From JBNKFV01 sp050290265 (lineage in GTDB: Bacteria; Pseudomonadota; Gammaproteobacteria; Pseudomonadales; Cellvibrionaceae): 64,000 nt of DNA. The stretch covers positions 62,001 through 126,000 of the forward strand of contig JBNKHI010000004.1 in NCBI GenBank assembly GCA_050290265.1. The letters run 5' to 3'. Within the stretch, counting starts at the first letter, position 1; each line of letters begins with the position of its first letter. This document shows, piece after piece, positions 17,312 to 26,277 of the stretch. A program made the position numbers and the translations under genes. The notes beneath the pieces were generated by a model. The model was not told where the DNA came from. It did not search any database and saw only the letters and a program-made list of their open reading frames with translations.

Positions 17312-17974
17312 ATGAGATTTTTTAACAAACCTACACCGGTGATGGTTGATTCGGATAGAGCTTTACCTGGTCGCTCGGCATCGATATCGATTCCTGAGCG
17401 ACATGCAGTACTCGGTACGCCAATGCTTATGTCTGCTGAGTACCTTTCTGACCATAACTATGGGCAAATTATTTTAGCAATGGGGTGTTTTTGGGGCGCA
17501 GAACGAAAATTCTGGAATTTGCCCGGTGTCTATTCAACAGCCGTTGGCTATGCCGGAGGGTATACGCCGAATCCAACGTATGAAGAGGTTTGTACGGGTT
17601 TAACAGGGCATACGGAGGTAGTATTGGTTACCTATATACCGGACGAGATCAGTTTGCAGTCCATTATGGCTGTCTTTTGGGAAAGTCATGATCCGACTCA
17701 GGTCATGCGCCAGGGGAACGATGTAGGTACACAGTATCGCTCCGCGGTCTATGTGTTATCAGACGGCGATATGGATATTGTAGTAGCCTCGCAAAAGGCT
17801 TATGCACAACAGTTGGAGAAAGCAGGTCTAGACCCCATTGCAACAGAAATACGTTCTGGCCAGACATTTTATTATGCAGAACCTTACCATCAGCAATATC
17901 TACATAAAAATCCCACTGGATATTGCGGTTTAGTGAGTGCTGCGCAGGGCGGCCGGCCGGCTTTTCCCTGCTAG
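17312..17974 (+). CDS. msrA: Peptide-methionine (S)-S-oxide reductase MsrA
   Basis: 220 residues from ATG 17312, preceded by a strong AGGAGG. The catalytic loop is MGCFWGAE (Cys59), followed by GYAGGYTPNPTYEEVCTG with the acidic proton donor, HDPTQ and GNDVGTQYRS. Two C-terminal cysteines (TGYCGL and the terminal PAFPC) are the recycling cysteines of the three-cysteine MsrA type. It reduces methionine-S-sulfoxide in proteins with thioredoxin. It is monocistronic and convergent with sseA, 35 bp apart. Confidence 0.96.
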   Translation: MRFFNKPTPVMVDSDRALPGRSASISIPERHAVLGTPMLMSAEYLSDHNYGQIILAMGCFWGAERKFWNLPGVYSTAVGYAGGYTPNPTYEEVCTGLTGHTEVVLVTYIPDEISLQSIMAVFWESHDPTQVMRQGNDVGTQYRSAVYVLSDGDMDIVVASQKAYAQQLEKAGLDPIATEIRSGQTFYYAEPYHQQYLHKNPTGYCGLVSAAQGGRPAFPC

Positions 17975-18009
17975 TGGCGTATTCAATCAATGTGGAGTGT
18001 GGAATGGAT

Positions 18010-18849
18010 TCAGTGTGATTTTTGCACAGCGTCGCCATAACTGCACCAATCACTCCAACTGCCGGCATAAAGTCGAATTTCATCCAGCGTATAACGGTCG
18101 CTGAGAACGAGAGACAAAATATCGACACAGGCGGTGACGCCTGAACCGCAGTAGACGATGGGCTGGCTGTCGCGTGGCAAGTTTTTCCAGCGCGAGGCCT
18201 GAAATAGCTCGGACTTCACATAACCATTCTCGTCAGTGGTGTCTTGCCAGGGGTAATTCAGGGCTCCGGGAATGCGGCCGGCTACCGGGTCGATGGGTTC
18301 TTCTTCGCCGCGGTAGCGTTTCGGTTCACGAGCGTCAATCAGTGCATAAGCCTTGTCACCGATCATGGCTTTAACTTGCTTGTAATCGCATACCCAATGG
18401 GCTTTTTCCTGAGGGTGAAAATGGCCGGTTTGTGGCGCTGGGGCTCGCCTGTCAACAGGTCGGCTGGCGTCAATCCAAGCGCTGTAGCCACCATTCAGTA
18501 TTTGCACCTGTGTCAGACCAAGGTAGTTAAGTAGCCACCAGGCGCGAGCAGCAAAGGCACAGCGTTGGTCATCGTAAACAACAATGTTGGCAAGTGGCGA
18601 GACACCTGCGTCGCGCAGGGTGGTGCATAGCCGTTGAGTATCAGGAAGTGGGTGGCGCCCGCCGTGCGGTTTGATAGAGCTTGAAAGGTGCTCGTTGAGG
18701 TCAAGCCGGTAAGCACCGGGGATATGTCCCTCTGAATAGCTGCGTTTACCATAAGAGAGGTCTTGCAGCGAAAAACGGCAGTCAAAAATAACGGTTTTTT
18801 CGGGCTTTAGTGCAGCCAGTTCTTTCACACTGATAAGCGGAGCTGTCAT
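18010..18849 (-). CDS. sseA: 3-mercaptopyruvate sulfurtransferase (tandem rhodanese)
   Basis: 279 residues with two rhodanese domains (~5-130 and ~150-275). The catalytic loop at C234 reads CGSGVTAC, where the GSGV(T/S) pattern marks mercaptopyruvate sulfurtransferases rather than thiosulfate sulfurtransferases (CRxG). SEGHIPGAYRLDL and NGGYSAWI are typical of the N-terminal inactive domain. It transfers sulfur from mercaptopyruvate to thiol or cyanide acceptors. It lies 65 nt downstream of the FhlB-like gene on the same strand and may read through from it. Confidence 0.95.
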   Translation of the reverse strand: MTAPLISVKELAALKPEKTVIFDCRFSLQDLSYGKRSYSEGHIPGAYRLDLNEHLSSSIKPHGGRHPLPDTQRLCTTLRDAGVSPLANIVVYDDQRCAFAARAWWLLNYLGLTQVQILNGGYSAWIDASRPVDRRAPAPQTGHFHPQEKAHWVCDYKQVKAMIGDKAYALIDAREPKRYRGEEEPIDPVAGRIPGALNYPWQDTTDENGYVKSELFQASRWKNLPRDSQPIVYCGSGVTACVDILSLVLSDRYTLDEIRLYAGSWSDWCSYGDAVQKSH

Positions 18850-18914
18850 AGCTAATTCCTGTTAGGCTGCCCGTTCTGCTAAATGTGCCACCGCTTTCAG
18901 GTTTCGTCCAGAAT

Positions 18915-19208
18915 TTAATCGTTGAAATCGTCCGGAGTTTTGCCCTGTAGTTGGTAAGCGAAGGCAATAATATGAGCCACAGCGATATAAAGTTCTTCAG
19001 GAATAGCATCGCCGAGTTCCAGCTGTATTAATAATTCAATCAGCGCGGGGTTATCGCACAAAGGAACATTATGTTGGTTGGCAATATCGATAATATTTTG
19101 AGCATCTTCGCCAATGCCCTTAGCCGTCACGGTGGGTGAGTTACTGCCGTCATAGTAAAGCGCAACAGCTTTGCGGAGCGTTTCTTCGTCAATTGCTGCG
19201 TTTTCCAT
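18915..19208 (-). CDS. FhlB-like protein (FlhB C-terminal domain homologue)
   Basis: 97 residues equivalent to the cytoplasmic export-switch domain of FlhB. AVALYYDGSNSPTVTAKGIG, then AQNIIDIANQHNVPLCDNP, LIELLIQLELGDAIPEELY and AVAHIIAFAY match the FlhB/YscU fold after its cleavage site; the NPTH autocleavage motif itself is absent, as in other stand-alone FhlB proteins. These can partly replace FlhB-C in flagellar type III export. The gene starts 10 nt after the FliK-like gene, so the pair is an operon, although no core flagellar genes are in the window. Confidence 0.88.
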   Translation of the reverse strand: MENAAIDEETLRKAVALYYDGSNSPTVTAKGIGEDAQNIIDIANQHNVPLCDNPALIELLIQLELGDAIPEELYIAVAHIIAFAYQLQGKTPDDFND

Positions 19209-19218
19209 ACATGTAATC

Positions 19219-20991
19219 CTAGGTTTTGATGTCTACCAGTGCATAGCCAAGAGCATTAGCTTGCGCAGGTGGTTTACCGTGTTGGCAGTCGATCTTATCA
19301 ACGGTAATTCCGTTTTTTTCCAAATTTGATCGCAGGTCGGTTAGCTTACCTTTCGCTTTCGCCAATAATCCCGGTTCCTCAGCCCACAGTGACGCACTAA
19401 CCGTGCTCTGCAGCAAACGAATGTGGGCATGCAGACTGCCCTCATCGGGGAGTTCGAATGACATACGTACTTCCCAGCGCCGAGTCTTTTCTGTATCACT
19501 ACTTTTTGCTTCAGAGTCTTGCTCGGGCTTTTCTTCAATATCGATAAACAGGGGGACAATGTGTTCTCCCATTCGCAGAGGTAATTCCAGGTTCCATTGT
19601 AATAGCGTCGAACCTTCACTTCCGGTTGCTTGCTGGCGACTGAGAGAGGCTGCTTGTTTACCCGTAATGGCCGCCAGTGTTTGCAGCAACTGTCGATGCA
19701 GTAAAACCGTCATCTGAGTGCGTAGCTGTTTGATATCAAATTCGCCAGCTTGTTTGACCCCACCACCAAAAAATTGGGCTAGTGCGCTGGTAAATGCAGG
19801 TAGGGTTGTTGCCAGCATTGGGTTGCCAGTTACTTTTGCAGCGTCTGGTGGCGTATTGCTCCCAAGGACTGTACTGGCCAGCGCTGATGCACCGGCGCCG
19901 CGCTCAAGATTAGGTATCGGTGCTGCTTCTGTTCCCTTCGCCTCTGGTATGTTGTTTAGCAAGCGTCCAGTAGGGCTGTATATCATTGCTTTGTCAGTAT
20001 TCGTCCCAGTACCTGGGTTGTTGGCGCTAGCTGGTGGGTGGGTATTTAAAGGGGGGGAGCTAGTAGCGATTGACGTTTGGCCTTTTGTTGTCGCTTGGGA
20101 GGCCGCAAATGCCGTCGTTTTTTCCAAGTCATGCTTCAGATTGAGCAAGAGGCCCTTAAGATCCTGCTGCACAACAGCTTGAGAGCTGGCTGTTACAGTA
20201 TGGGGAGCACCTGCTACAGGTGCAGTGGCTTGTTGTAACTTACTTTCAAATTGAATCCCGCTATGGGCAATGGCCTGTTTCAGTGCTGGAGTATCAGCCT
20301 TTTGCGCTACCTGCAAAGCCTGCTGTAAAACCTGCGTTAATGGTCTTCTCAGAGTCGGTGTCAGTAAGGCTTGATTCAGTACGGGGTTTTGGACAATTTG
20401 TTTCAATTGTTGCATTAATTCGGTGATTGGCCGCTGATTAGGCAGTGATTCCCGTAACGCTTGGGTAAGTTCAGCGCTTATTTTGCTGATATTCAGGCTG
20501 TTGGCCTCAATTTTCAGGTCGCCAGCGGCAGTTAAGCTGAGGTTGATAAGCTGTCCTTGCTTCAGAGGAAGCGAGGTAAGGACGGAGAGCACCTTTGAAC
20601 CGATTTTAAGGTCAGCTTGGTTTATCTGGGGTGGGGTGGGGGTGTTTTTGAGTTCTGCCAGCAATGTCAGGAGCTGTTGTTGGCCTGGAGACGGTGTGCC
20701 TGATGCCGGTAACGTTAAGCCTGTTGGCAGGGGGGCGGGTTGTGTGGCTGTCCCTGGTGCTGGGAGACGATCCGCTGATTGAGTTGCACTGGCCTGATTT
20801 GTTAATGGCCGCGACGTGATTTTTTCTACAACGGCTTGAGTAATTTCTTCAGTTTTTAGTCCAGTGATGGTTTGGATAGCCTGTAGCCGGATTTGGCGCT
20901 GTTGTTCCAAGCCCGACGATAATAGACGATTACTGTCAGTTGGCGCACGGGAGCTGACACCTGCGGTTGGCGGTAGGGGAGTGTTGTTCAT
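19219..20991 (-). CDS. FliK-like flagellar hook-length control protein
   Basis: 590 residues. The first ~400 are low-complexity, rich in Q, T, P, A and L and without strong predicted structure, like the ruler part of FliK. Residues ~430-560 resemble the Flg_hook domain: LLQWNLELPLRMGEHIVPLF, WEVRMSFELPDEGSLHAHIR and ASLWAEEPGLLAKAKGKL are its strand-helix blocks. FliK proteins measure hook length and trigger the FlhB export switch. Paired with FhlB, this looks like a second specificity-switch module. It is divergent from ccmA; I recall a similar arrangement in pseudomonads but could not check it. Confidence 0.82.
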   Translation of the reverse strand: MNNTPLPPTAGVSSRAPTDSNRLLSSGLEQQRQIRLQAIQTITGLKTEEITQAVVEKITSRPLTNQASATQSADRLPAPGTATQPAPLPTGLTLPASGTPSPGQQQLLTLLAELKNTPTPPQINQADLKIGSKVLSVLTSLPLKQGQLINLSLTAAGDLKIEANSLNISKISAELTQALRESLPNQRPITELMQQLKQIVQNPVLNQALLTPTLRRPLTQVLQQALQVAQKADTPALKQAIAHSGIQFESKLQQATAPVAGAPHTVTASSQAVVQQDLKGLLLNLKHDLEKTTAFAASQATTKGQTSIATSSPPLNTHPPASANNPGTGTNTDKAMIYSPTGRLLNNIPEAKGTEAAPIPNLERGAGASALASTVLGSNTPPDAAKVTGNPMLATTLPAFTSALAQFFGGGVKQAGEFDIKQLRTQMTVLLHRQLLQTLAAITGKQAASLSRQQATGSEGSTLLQWNLELPLRMGEHIVPLFIDIEEKPEQDSEAKSSDTEKTRRWEVRMSFELPDEGSLHAHIRLLQSTVSASLWAEEPGLLAKAKGKLTDLRSNLEKNGITVDKIDCQHGKPPAQANALGYALVDIKT

Positions 20992-21208
20992 GCGCGGGAC
21001 CTGTTTGATTGGGTGTCTGCCACTAGGGTTAACAGCCGTTTACTGCCAATGAACGTTATCAGAGCAATACATTTGCTAGCAAGTCGTTATAATCCCTTGG
21101 TTTGACTAGCGTACAATTTGGGAGCTTTTTTTAAGCAATGCGCGCTGACCTTTAGGTATAATCCCGTCGCGTGCCGGATTGGTCATTATCATATTGCGGA
21201 GTAGTTTG

Positions 21209-21892
21209 TTGTCTGACGTGTTAGTAGAAAATTATTCTGAGCCGTTATTGGAGCTGAGAGACATTTCTTGTGAAAGAGACGAGCGCCTGCTGTTTAGTCA
21301 CTTGAACTTAACACTCCGTGCTGGTGATATCTTGCAACTGGAAGGGCCAAATGGGAGTGGTAAAACGACTCTACTGCGACTGATTACCCAAATGTCTGAT
21401 AGTTTTGATGGGCAGTTACGTTGGCGGGGTCGGTCAATTAGCGAGTTAAAACTGCAGTTTTTACAAGATTTACTCTATATCGGGCATTTGCCTGGTATCA
21501 AAAAAGCGCTCACGGCCCGAGAAAATTTGACGTGGTACATGGGACTGGAAGGGCAAACGATTTCAGATAAAGATCAGTCAATTGAGCAGGCGTTAGCGGC
21601 GGTTGCTATGACAGGTTATGAAGATGTCGTTTGTTATCAGCTTTCTGCTGGTCAGCAGCGCAGGGTATCGCTTGCCCGGTTGTTTTTATCCAAAGCCATA
21701 TTGTGGGTACTGGATGAGCCTTTTACGGCAATTGATAAACGTGGAGTCGCTAATTTGGAAGCGCGAATGCAAGCGCATGTGGCGGCAGGCGGTGCGGTAA
21801 TATTGACGACTCATCAGGATATGGGCATTGAGGGCATTCGCAGGCTTAGTTTGGCCGACTTTAAACCTGAGCTGGATCTTGCTGCGATATGA
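21209..21892 (+). CDS. ccmA: Cytochrome c biogenesis ATP-binding protein CcmA
   Basis: 227 residues, compact ABC ATPase. Walker A is EGPNGSGKTTLLRLI, the signature is LSAGQQRRVSLARL, and Walker B is ILWVLDEPFTAID. With CcmB, CcmC and CcmD it forms the complex that frees haem-loaded CcmE. The start is TTG 21209, eight bases after GGAG; an upstream in-frame TTG (21179) has no site. Possible -10 elements TATAAT at 21088-21093 and 21157-21162 lie in the divergent region shared with the FliK-like gene. The gene overlaps ccmB by 4 nt (ATGA). Confidence 0.95.
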   Translation: MSDVLVENYSEPLLELRDISCERDERLLFSHLNLTLRAGDILQLEGPNGSGKTTLLRLITQMSDSFDGQLRWRGRSISELKLQFLQDLLYIGHLPGIKKALTARENLTWYMGLEGQTISDKDQSIEQALAAVAMTGYEDVVCYQLSAGQQRRVSLARLFLSKAILWVLDEPFTAIDKRGVANLEARMQAHVAAGGAVILTTHQDMGIEGIRRLSLADFKPELDLAAI

Positions 21893-22650
21893 ATTCCTCC
21901 CTAACGAAAGCTAGACCGGAAGTCTCAACGTCTGATTCTGGCCAGATTCACCCAGAAACGGCGATGGGCCCAAGTTTGCTGAAAACGCTCTATAGCATAT
22001 TGAGTCGAGATCTTTTGTTGGCCTATCGTCATCGCGGCGAGCTGGCTAATCCGTTGGTGTTTTTCCTCATTGTTATCACTATGGTGCCGCTAGGTATTTC
22101 TCCTGCGCCAGAAATGTTGGCGCGGCTGGCGCCCGGCATGCTCTGGGTGGTTGCTTTATTGGCAACGTTGTTATCGCTGGATGGTTTGTTTCGTAGTGAT
22201 TACGAAGATGGCACGCTGGAACAACTGTTATTGACGCCGCAGCCATTATATTTCATGGTGCTCGCCAAAATTCTTGCCCATTGGCTGGTAACGGGATTGC
22301 CTTTGACGTTATTTGCGCCAGTGCTCGGGGTAATGTTGGCCTTACCGGCGGCAGGATTCGCACCGTTGATCCTGACGTTGCTAATGGGAACCGCGTGTTT
22401 GAGTCTTATCGGGGCAATTGGGGCTGCCTTGACAGTGGCCATTCGTAAAGGTGGTTTGTTGCTGTCACTCATTATTATGCCGTTATATTTACCTGTGCTG
22501 ATTTTTGGTGCCAGCGCCGTGCAAAGTGCAGTCGATAATATGCCGAATCAGGCTCAGCTAGCAGTGCTCGGTGCTCTTTTGGCGTTGTCTATCTTGTTGG
22601 CGCCTTTTGCCGCAGCCGGTGCTTTAAGAATAAGTATTAATTGTAATTAA
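21889..22650 (+). CDS. ccmB: Haem exporter membrane protein CcmB
   Basis: 253 residues with six predicted membrane helices after a ~35-residue N-terminal extension longer than usual. LLLAYRHRGELANPLVFFLI and LLSLDGLFRSDYEDGTLEQL are CcmB hallmarks. It is the membrane subunit of the CcmABCD complex in the inner membrane. The ATGA overlap with ccmA indicates translational coupling. Confidence 0.95.
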   Translation: MNSSLTKARPEVSTSDSGQIHPETAMGPSLLKTLYSILSRDLLLAYRHRGELANPLVFFLIVITMVPLGISPAPEMLARLAPGMLWVVALLATLLSLDGLFRSDYEDGTLEQLLLTPQPLYFMVLAKILAHWLVTGLPLTLFAPVLGVMLALPAAGFAPLILTLLMGTACLSLIGAIGAALTVAIRKGGLLLSLIIMPLYLPVLIFGASAVQSAVDNMPNQAQLAVLGALLALSILLAPFAAAGALRISINCN

Positions 22651-22673
22651 ATTTGTATTGGGGTGGAGTGTTT

Positions 22674-23438
22674 GTGAATTGGCAATGGTTTCATCGATTA
22701 GGCTCGCCGCGTTGGTTCTACCAAAAAACCTCGATCTGGCTGCCTTGGTTAAGTATTGCAACAGTTGTGTTGCTGGTAGTGGGCTGTGTCTGGGGGCTTG
22801 GTTTTGCTCCGATGGACGCGCGTCAGGGTAACAGCTACCGAATCATCTACATCCACGTTCCCGCATCGATGTTGGCTATGGCGGGTTATTACGTGATGGC
22901 AATCGCCGGTGCCGTTGGTTTGATTTGGAAAATGAAGCTGGCGGATATGGTTATGAAGTCTGCGGCACCCATTGGCGCTATTTTGACGTTTGTTGGCCTC
23001 GTTACCGGTGCGGTCTGGGGCAAGCCTACCTGGGGCACCTGGTGGGTTTGGGATGGTCGTATTACCTCAATGTTGATTCTGTTCTTTCTGTATTTGGGGG
23101 TGATTGCGTTACAGAATGCTTACCAAAACCAGGATGCCGCGAATAAGGTGTGTGCCATCCTTTCCCTGGTTGGCACCGTCAATATTCCTATTATCTACAA
23201 ATCGGTTGACTGGTGGTTTACGCTGCATCAGCCCGCCAGTATCAAGTTTACTGAACCAAATAGCATTGATCCGAGTATGTGGTACCCGTTAATGGTGATG
23301 ATCATCGGGTTTTACTTTTTTTATGCACTCGCATTGATCTTGCAAACACGTGTTGAAATATTGAGTCGCGAGCAGCGCACTAAGTGGGTCCAGGAGCTTC
23401 TGTTGGGCGATAGCGCAGGTACAGAAAAAACGCCATAA
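22674..23438 (+). CDS. ccmC: Haem exporter CcmC
   Basis: 254 residues, six membrane helices. The tryptophan-rich WWD motif GTWWVWDGRITS (~120-130) binds haem in the periplasmic face, flanked by the conserved histidines (IYIHVPASM and FTLHQPASI). CcmC loads haem onto CcmE. I start at GTG 22674, five bases after GGAG; a TTG at 22653 lacks a site. It follows ccmB by 23 nt, and a hairpin overlaps its stop codon. Confidence 0.95.
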   Translation: MNWQWFHRLGSPRWFYQKTSIWLPWLSIATVVLLVVGCVWGLGFAPMDARQGNSYRIIYIHVPASMLAMAGYYVMAIAGAVGLIWKMKLADMVMKSAAPIGAILTFVGLVTGAVWGKPTWGTWWVWDGRITSMLILFFLYLGVIALQNAYQNQDAANKVCAILSLVGTVNIPIIYKSVDWWFTLHQPASIKFTEPNSIDPSMWYPLMVMIIGFYFFYALALILQTRVEILSREQRTKWVQELLLGDSAGTEKTP

Positions 23439-23455
23439 GCCATAGCGTTTATGGC
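23432..23455 (+). other. Hairpin overlapping the ccmC stop codon
   Basis: GCCATAA (23432-23438) can pair with TTATGGC (23449-23455) over a 10-nt loop. There is no T-tract, so termination is unlikely; an RNA processing or stability element between ccmC and ccmD is possible. Confidence 0.35.
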
Positions 23456-23507
23456 TCATTAAGCCCTATTTGTTAAAAGTGAATTTTTAGTCAACCAGGT
23501 AGTCAGA

Positions 23508-23693
23508 ATGGTTTTTCAGTTTGAATCTCTAAGCGCGTTTCTGCATATGGCAGGGCATGGTCCTTATGTCTGGAGTTGCTACGGGCTAACAATAATGGCA
23601 ATGGTTTTTCTGGTGATTAGACCGCTGCGCAAGAAAAGTGAATTAAAGCGAAGCCTGCAACGCCGTTTGCGTATTGAGCAGGCCGCAAAGTAA
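23508..23693 (+). CDS. ccmD: Haem exporter subunit CcmD
   Basis: 61 residues. A short N-terminus with HMAGHGPYVWSCYGLT precedes one membrane helix and a basic tail (RPLRKKSELKRSLQRRLRIE). This GHGxYVW...Y pattern and size define CcmD, which is needed to release holo-CcmE from CcmABC. Position between ccmC and ccmE supports the call. Confidence 0.92.
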   Translation: MVFQFESLSAFLHMAGHGPYVWSCYGLTIMAMVFLVIRPLRKKSELKRSLQRRLRIEQAAK

Positions 23694-23722
23694 TCCATTT
23701 ATAGTGAATAGTTGAGTGAGTT

Positions 23723-24226
23723 ATGCATCCTAAACGTAAGCAACGTCTGATATTAGTGATCTTCATTGTGTGCTTTGCCAGTGTGGCGGTAGGCCTGTTG
23801 GTCTACGCATTGCGTGAAAATATTAATCTGTTTTACCCACCCCAAAAGATTGTTTCGGGTGAGGCGCCTATTCAGCAGCGCATCAGGGCTGGAGGGTGTG
23901 TGTTACCCGGCAGTGTCAAACGCGATCCGCAAAGTTTGGCGGTCGCTTTTTTGATTACTGACGGCGTTGCCAATGTGGAAGTTAATTACACCGGAATTTT
24001 GCCTGACTTGTTTTCTGAAGGTGAGGCTGTGGTAGTGAATGGCGAAGTGTCGGCTGCCGGTGTGTTTATGGCTTCTGAAGTATTGGCTAAGCATGACGAA
24101 ACGTATATGCCGCCGGAAGTGGCTGAGACGCTGCAGAATAAACCAAGCGCAGACGGATATGTAATGAATGCCGCCAATTCAGCGGATCATCAAAAAACGT
24201 GTGAGGTAATGCAATATGATTCCTGA
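23723..24226 (+). CDS. ccmE: Periplasmic haem chaperone CcmE
   Basis: 167 residues. One N-terminal membrane anchor (~9-29) precedes an OB-fold. The haem-binding histidine is H124 in LAKHDETYMPPEV, with Y128 in the place of the conserved axial tyrosine; VLPGSVKRD marks the first strand. It carries haem covalently from CcmC to CcmF. Its 3' end overlaps ccmF by 11 nt. Confidence 0.96.
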   Translation: MHPKRKQRLILVIFIVCFASVAVGLLVYALRENINLFYPPQKIVSGEAPIQQRIRAGGCVLPGSVKRDPQSLAVAFLITDGVANVEVNYTGILPDLFSEGEAVVVNGEVSAAGVFMASEVLAKHDETYMPPEVAETLQNKPSADGYVMNAANSADHQKTCEVMQYDS

Positions 24227-26210
24227 ATTAGGCCATTTCGCGTTGATTATCGGGCTCGTTATGGCGATTGCCCTGATGGTCTTGCCTATGCTGGGTATTT
24301 ACTGGCGCCAACCAGTTCTGGCTGCTTCCTGCCGACCTTTGGCCGCAGGTTTGTTTGTATTTACGTTGCTGGCGTTTGTGGTTTTAGCGTGGGCGTTTTT
24401 GCATGATGATTTTTCGGTGAAGTATGTCGCTGGTAACTCTAATACCTTGTTACCCGACCGATATAAGTTCAGCGCTGTCTGGGGCGGACACGAGGGCTCG
24501 CTATTATTGTGGGCTTTGGTATTAAGCGGTTGGACGTTTGCTGTCAGTATCTTTAGCCGTAATCTGCCTGTCGATATGCTGGCGCGAGTGTTAGCCGTGA
24601 TGGGCGCTATTGCCGTTGGTTTTTTCCTCTTTATGCTCCTAACGTCAAACCCGTTTGATCGAATATTGCCTAATGCGCCTGCAGAAGGTAGTGACCTGAA
24701 TCCGTTGTTGCAGGACTTTGGGCTTATTGTTCATCCGCCGATGCTTTATATGGGTTATGTGGGCTTCTCTGTAGCATTTGCTTTTGCTATCGCAGCGCTG
24801 ATGTCCGGGCGCTTAGATAGCGCGTGGGCTAAGTGGTCAAGACCCTGGACCAATACTGCTTGGGCGTTCTTAACGGTAGGCATTGCTTTGGGCAGTTGGT
24901 GGGCTTATTACGAGCTTGGCTGGGGTGGCTGGTGGTTTTGGGATCCGGTAGAAAACGCATCGTTTATGCCTTGGTTAGTGGGTACCGCATTAATCCATTC
25001 TTTGGCTGTTACCGAAAAGCGTGGAGTTTTTAAAAGCTGGACAATTTTATTGGCAATCATAGCGTTTTCACTGAGCCTGCTAGGAACATTTCTGGTGCGC
25101 TCAGGGGTGCTTACGTCAGTTCATGCCTTTGCGAATGATCCAGAGCGCGGGGTCTTTATTCTAGGCTTTCTCTTGGTTGTTACTGGTGGGTCGTTACTGC
25201 TATATGGTCTGCGTGCGCCTCAGGTTAAAAGTGTTGCTACGTTTTCTTGGTTGTCTCGGGAAGCGTTGTTACTTGGCAATAATGTTTTGCTTGTCGTTGC
25301 TATGGCGACGGTGTTGTTAGGAACACTATACCCTTTGGTGGCTGATGCTCTAGGGTTGGGACGAATTTCTGTTGGGCCGCCGTACTTCAATTTCTTTTTT
25401 GCACCGTTAATATCTATTCTGGCTGTGCTGATAGGTATTGGGTTGCATGCTAACTGGAAAAAGACGAATCCAGAGAAGGTGTGGGCGATATTGCATTGGC
25501 CCCTTATTGCTGCAATTTTGGTAGGGGTTGCGGCTCCTTTTGCTTATGAAAAATATAAGATTGGCGCTGCTTTTGCCGTGATGCTGGGTAGCTGGATTGT
25601 GTTTTCTGCGATAGCGGACATACATAACAAGACCCGCCATTCCGCATCTGTTTGGCTAGGTCTGAGAAAGCTTTCTCGCAGTTATGTTGGGATGCAAGTA
25701 GCCCACATCGGTATGGCGTTCTCTATTATTGGTGCCGTAATAGCGACGGTGTATAGCGATCAACGTGATGTGCGTTTGGCGCCTGGTGAGTCGTTATCTC
25801 TAGGTGGTTACGAGTATCGCTTTGATGGTGTTTCGCGAATTCAGATGCAAAACTATATGGCTGATCGTGGTTCGTTGAGCATCTACACGAATGGCAAACT
25901 TGTCGCGCAATTAGCACCAGAAAAACGTCGTTATGTTTCCGGTGGGAATATGATGACAGAGGCCGCTATTGATGCAGGCTTCTTTAAGGATATTTATGTA
26001 GCGTTGGGTGAACCACTTGAAAATGGTGCTTGGGCGGTGCGTTTACACTACAAGCCGCTTGTGCGCTGGATATGGTTGGGTGCTTTGTTAATGGCAATCG
26101 GCGGATTACTGGCGGTATTAGATAAGCGTTATCGTTTGACAGCGAAAGCCGCCAAGCCTGTAACCGACAAAAGTGTACGGCCGAGCACACTTGCCACTCA
26201 ACAAAGTTGA
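24216..26210 (+). CDS. ccmF: Cytochrome c synthetase subunit CcmF
   Basis: 664 residues, about 15 membrane helices. WGGHEGSLLLWALVLS opens the conserved core, and the WWD domain GWGGWWFWDPVENASFMPWL (~250) handles haem; further landmarks are GTFLVRSGVLTSVHAFANDP and the C-terminal periplasmic loop. CcmF receives haem from CcmE and attaches it to apocytochrome together with CcmH/CcmI. It overlaps ccmE by 11 nt and precedes ccmG by 67 nt. Confidence 0.96.
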   Translation: MIPELGHFALIIGLVMAIALMVLPMLGIYWRQPVLAASCRPLAAGLFVFTLLAFVVLAWAFLHDDFSVKYVAGNSNTLLPDRYKFSAVWGGHEGSLLLWALVLSGWTFAVSIFSRNLPVDMLARVLAVMGAIAVGFFLFMLLTSNPFDRILPNAPAEGSDLNPLLQDFGLIVHPPMLYMGYVGFSVAFAFAIAALMSGRLDSAWAKWSRPWTNTAWAFLTVGIALGSWWAYYELGWGGWWFWDPVENASFMPWLVGTALIHSLAVTEKRGVFKSWTILLAIIAFSLSLLGTFLVRSGVLTSVHAFANDPERGVFILGFLLVVTGGSLLLYGLRAPQVKSVATFSWLSREALLLGNNVLLVVAMATVLLGTLYPLVADALGLGRISVGPPYFNFFFAPLISILAVLIGIGLHANWKKTNPEKVWAILHWPLIAAILVGVAAPFAYEKYKIGAAFAVMLGSWIVFSAIADIHNKTRHSASVWLGLRKLSRSYVGMQVAHIGMAFSIIGAVIATVYSDQRDVRLAPGESLSLGGYEYRFDGVSRIQMQNYMADRGSLSIYTNGKLVAQLAPEKRRYVSGGNMMTEAAIDAGFFKDIYVALGEPLENGAWAVRLHYKPLVRWIWLGALLMAIGGLLAVLDKRYRLTAKAAKPVTDKSVRPSTLATQQS

Positions 26211-26277
26211 CGCTTTGTTGGGTCTGGTGGCTCGTTGATTAGCATTCGAGTTAATTGTAAAAGATTCAGGAAACACT

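Noticed and set aside
17044..17328. 94-codon minus-strand frame overlapping the msrA start
   Set aside because: Overlaps the msrA ribosome site and start on the other strand and has no family features.
20195..20991. Long plus-strand frames inside the FliK-like gene
   Set aside because: They are antisense to a repetitive Gln/Pro/Thr-rich region, whose composition keeps other frames open.
21065..21165. Repeated TATAATCCC as a specific regulatory repeat upstream of ccmA
   Set aside because: Only a 9-base match at two -10-like positions; more simply two alternative promoters, and no -35 pair is convincing.
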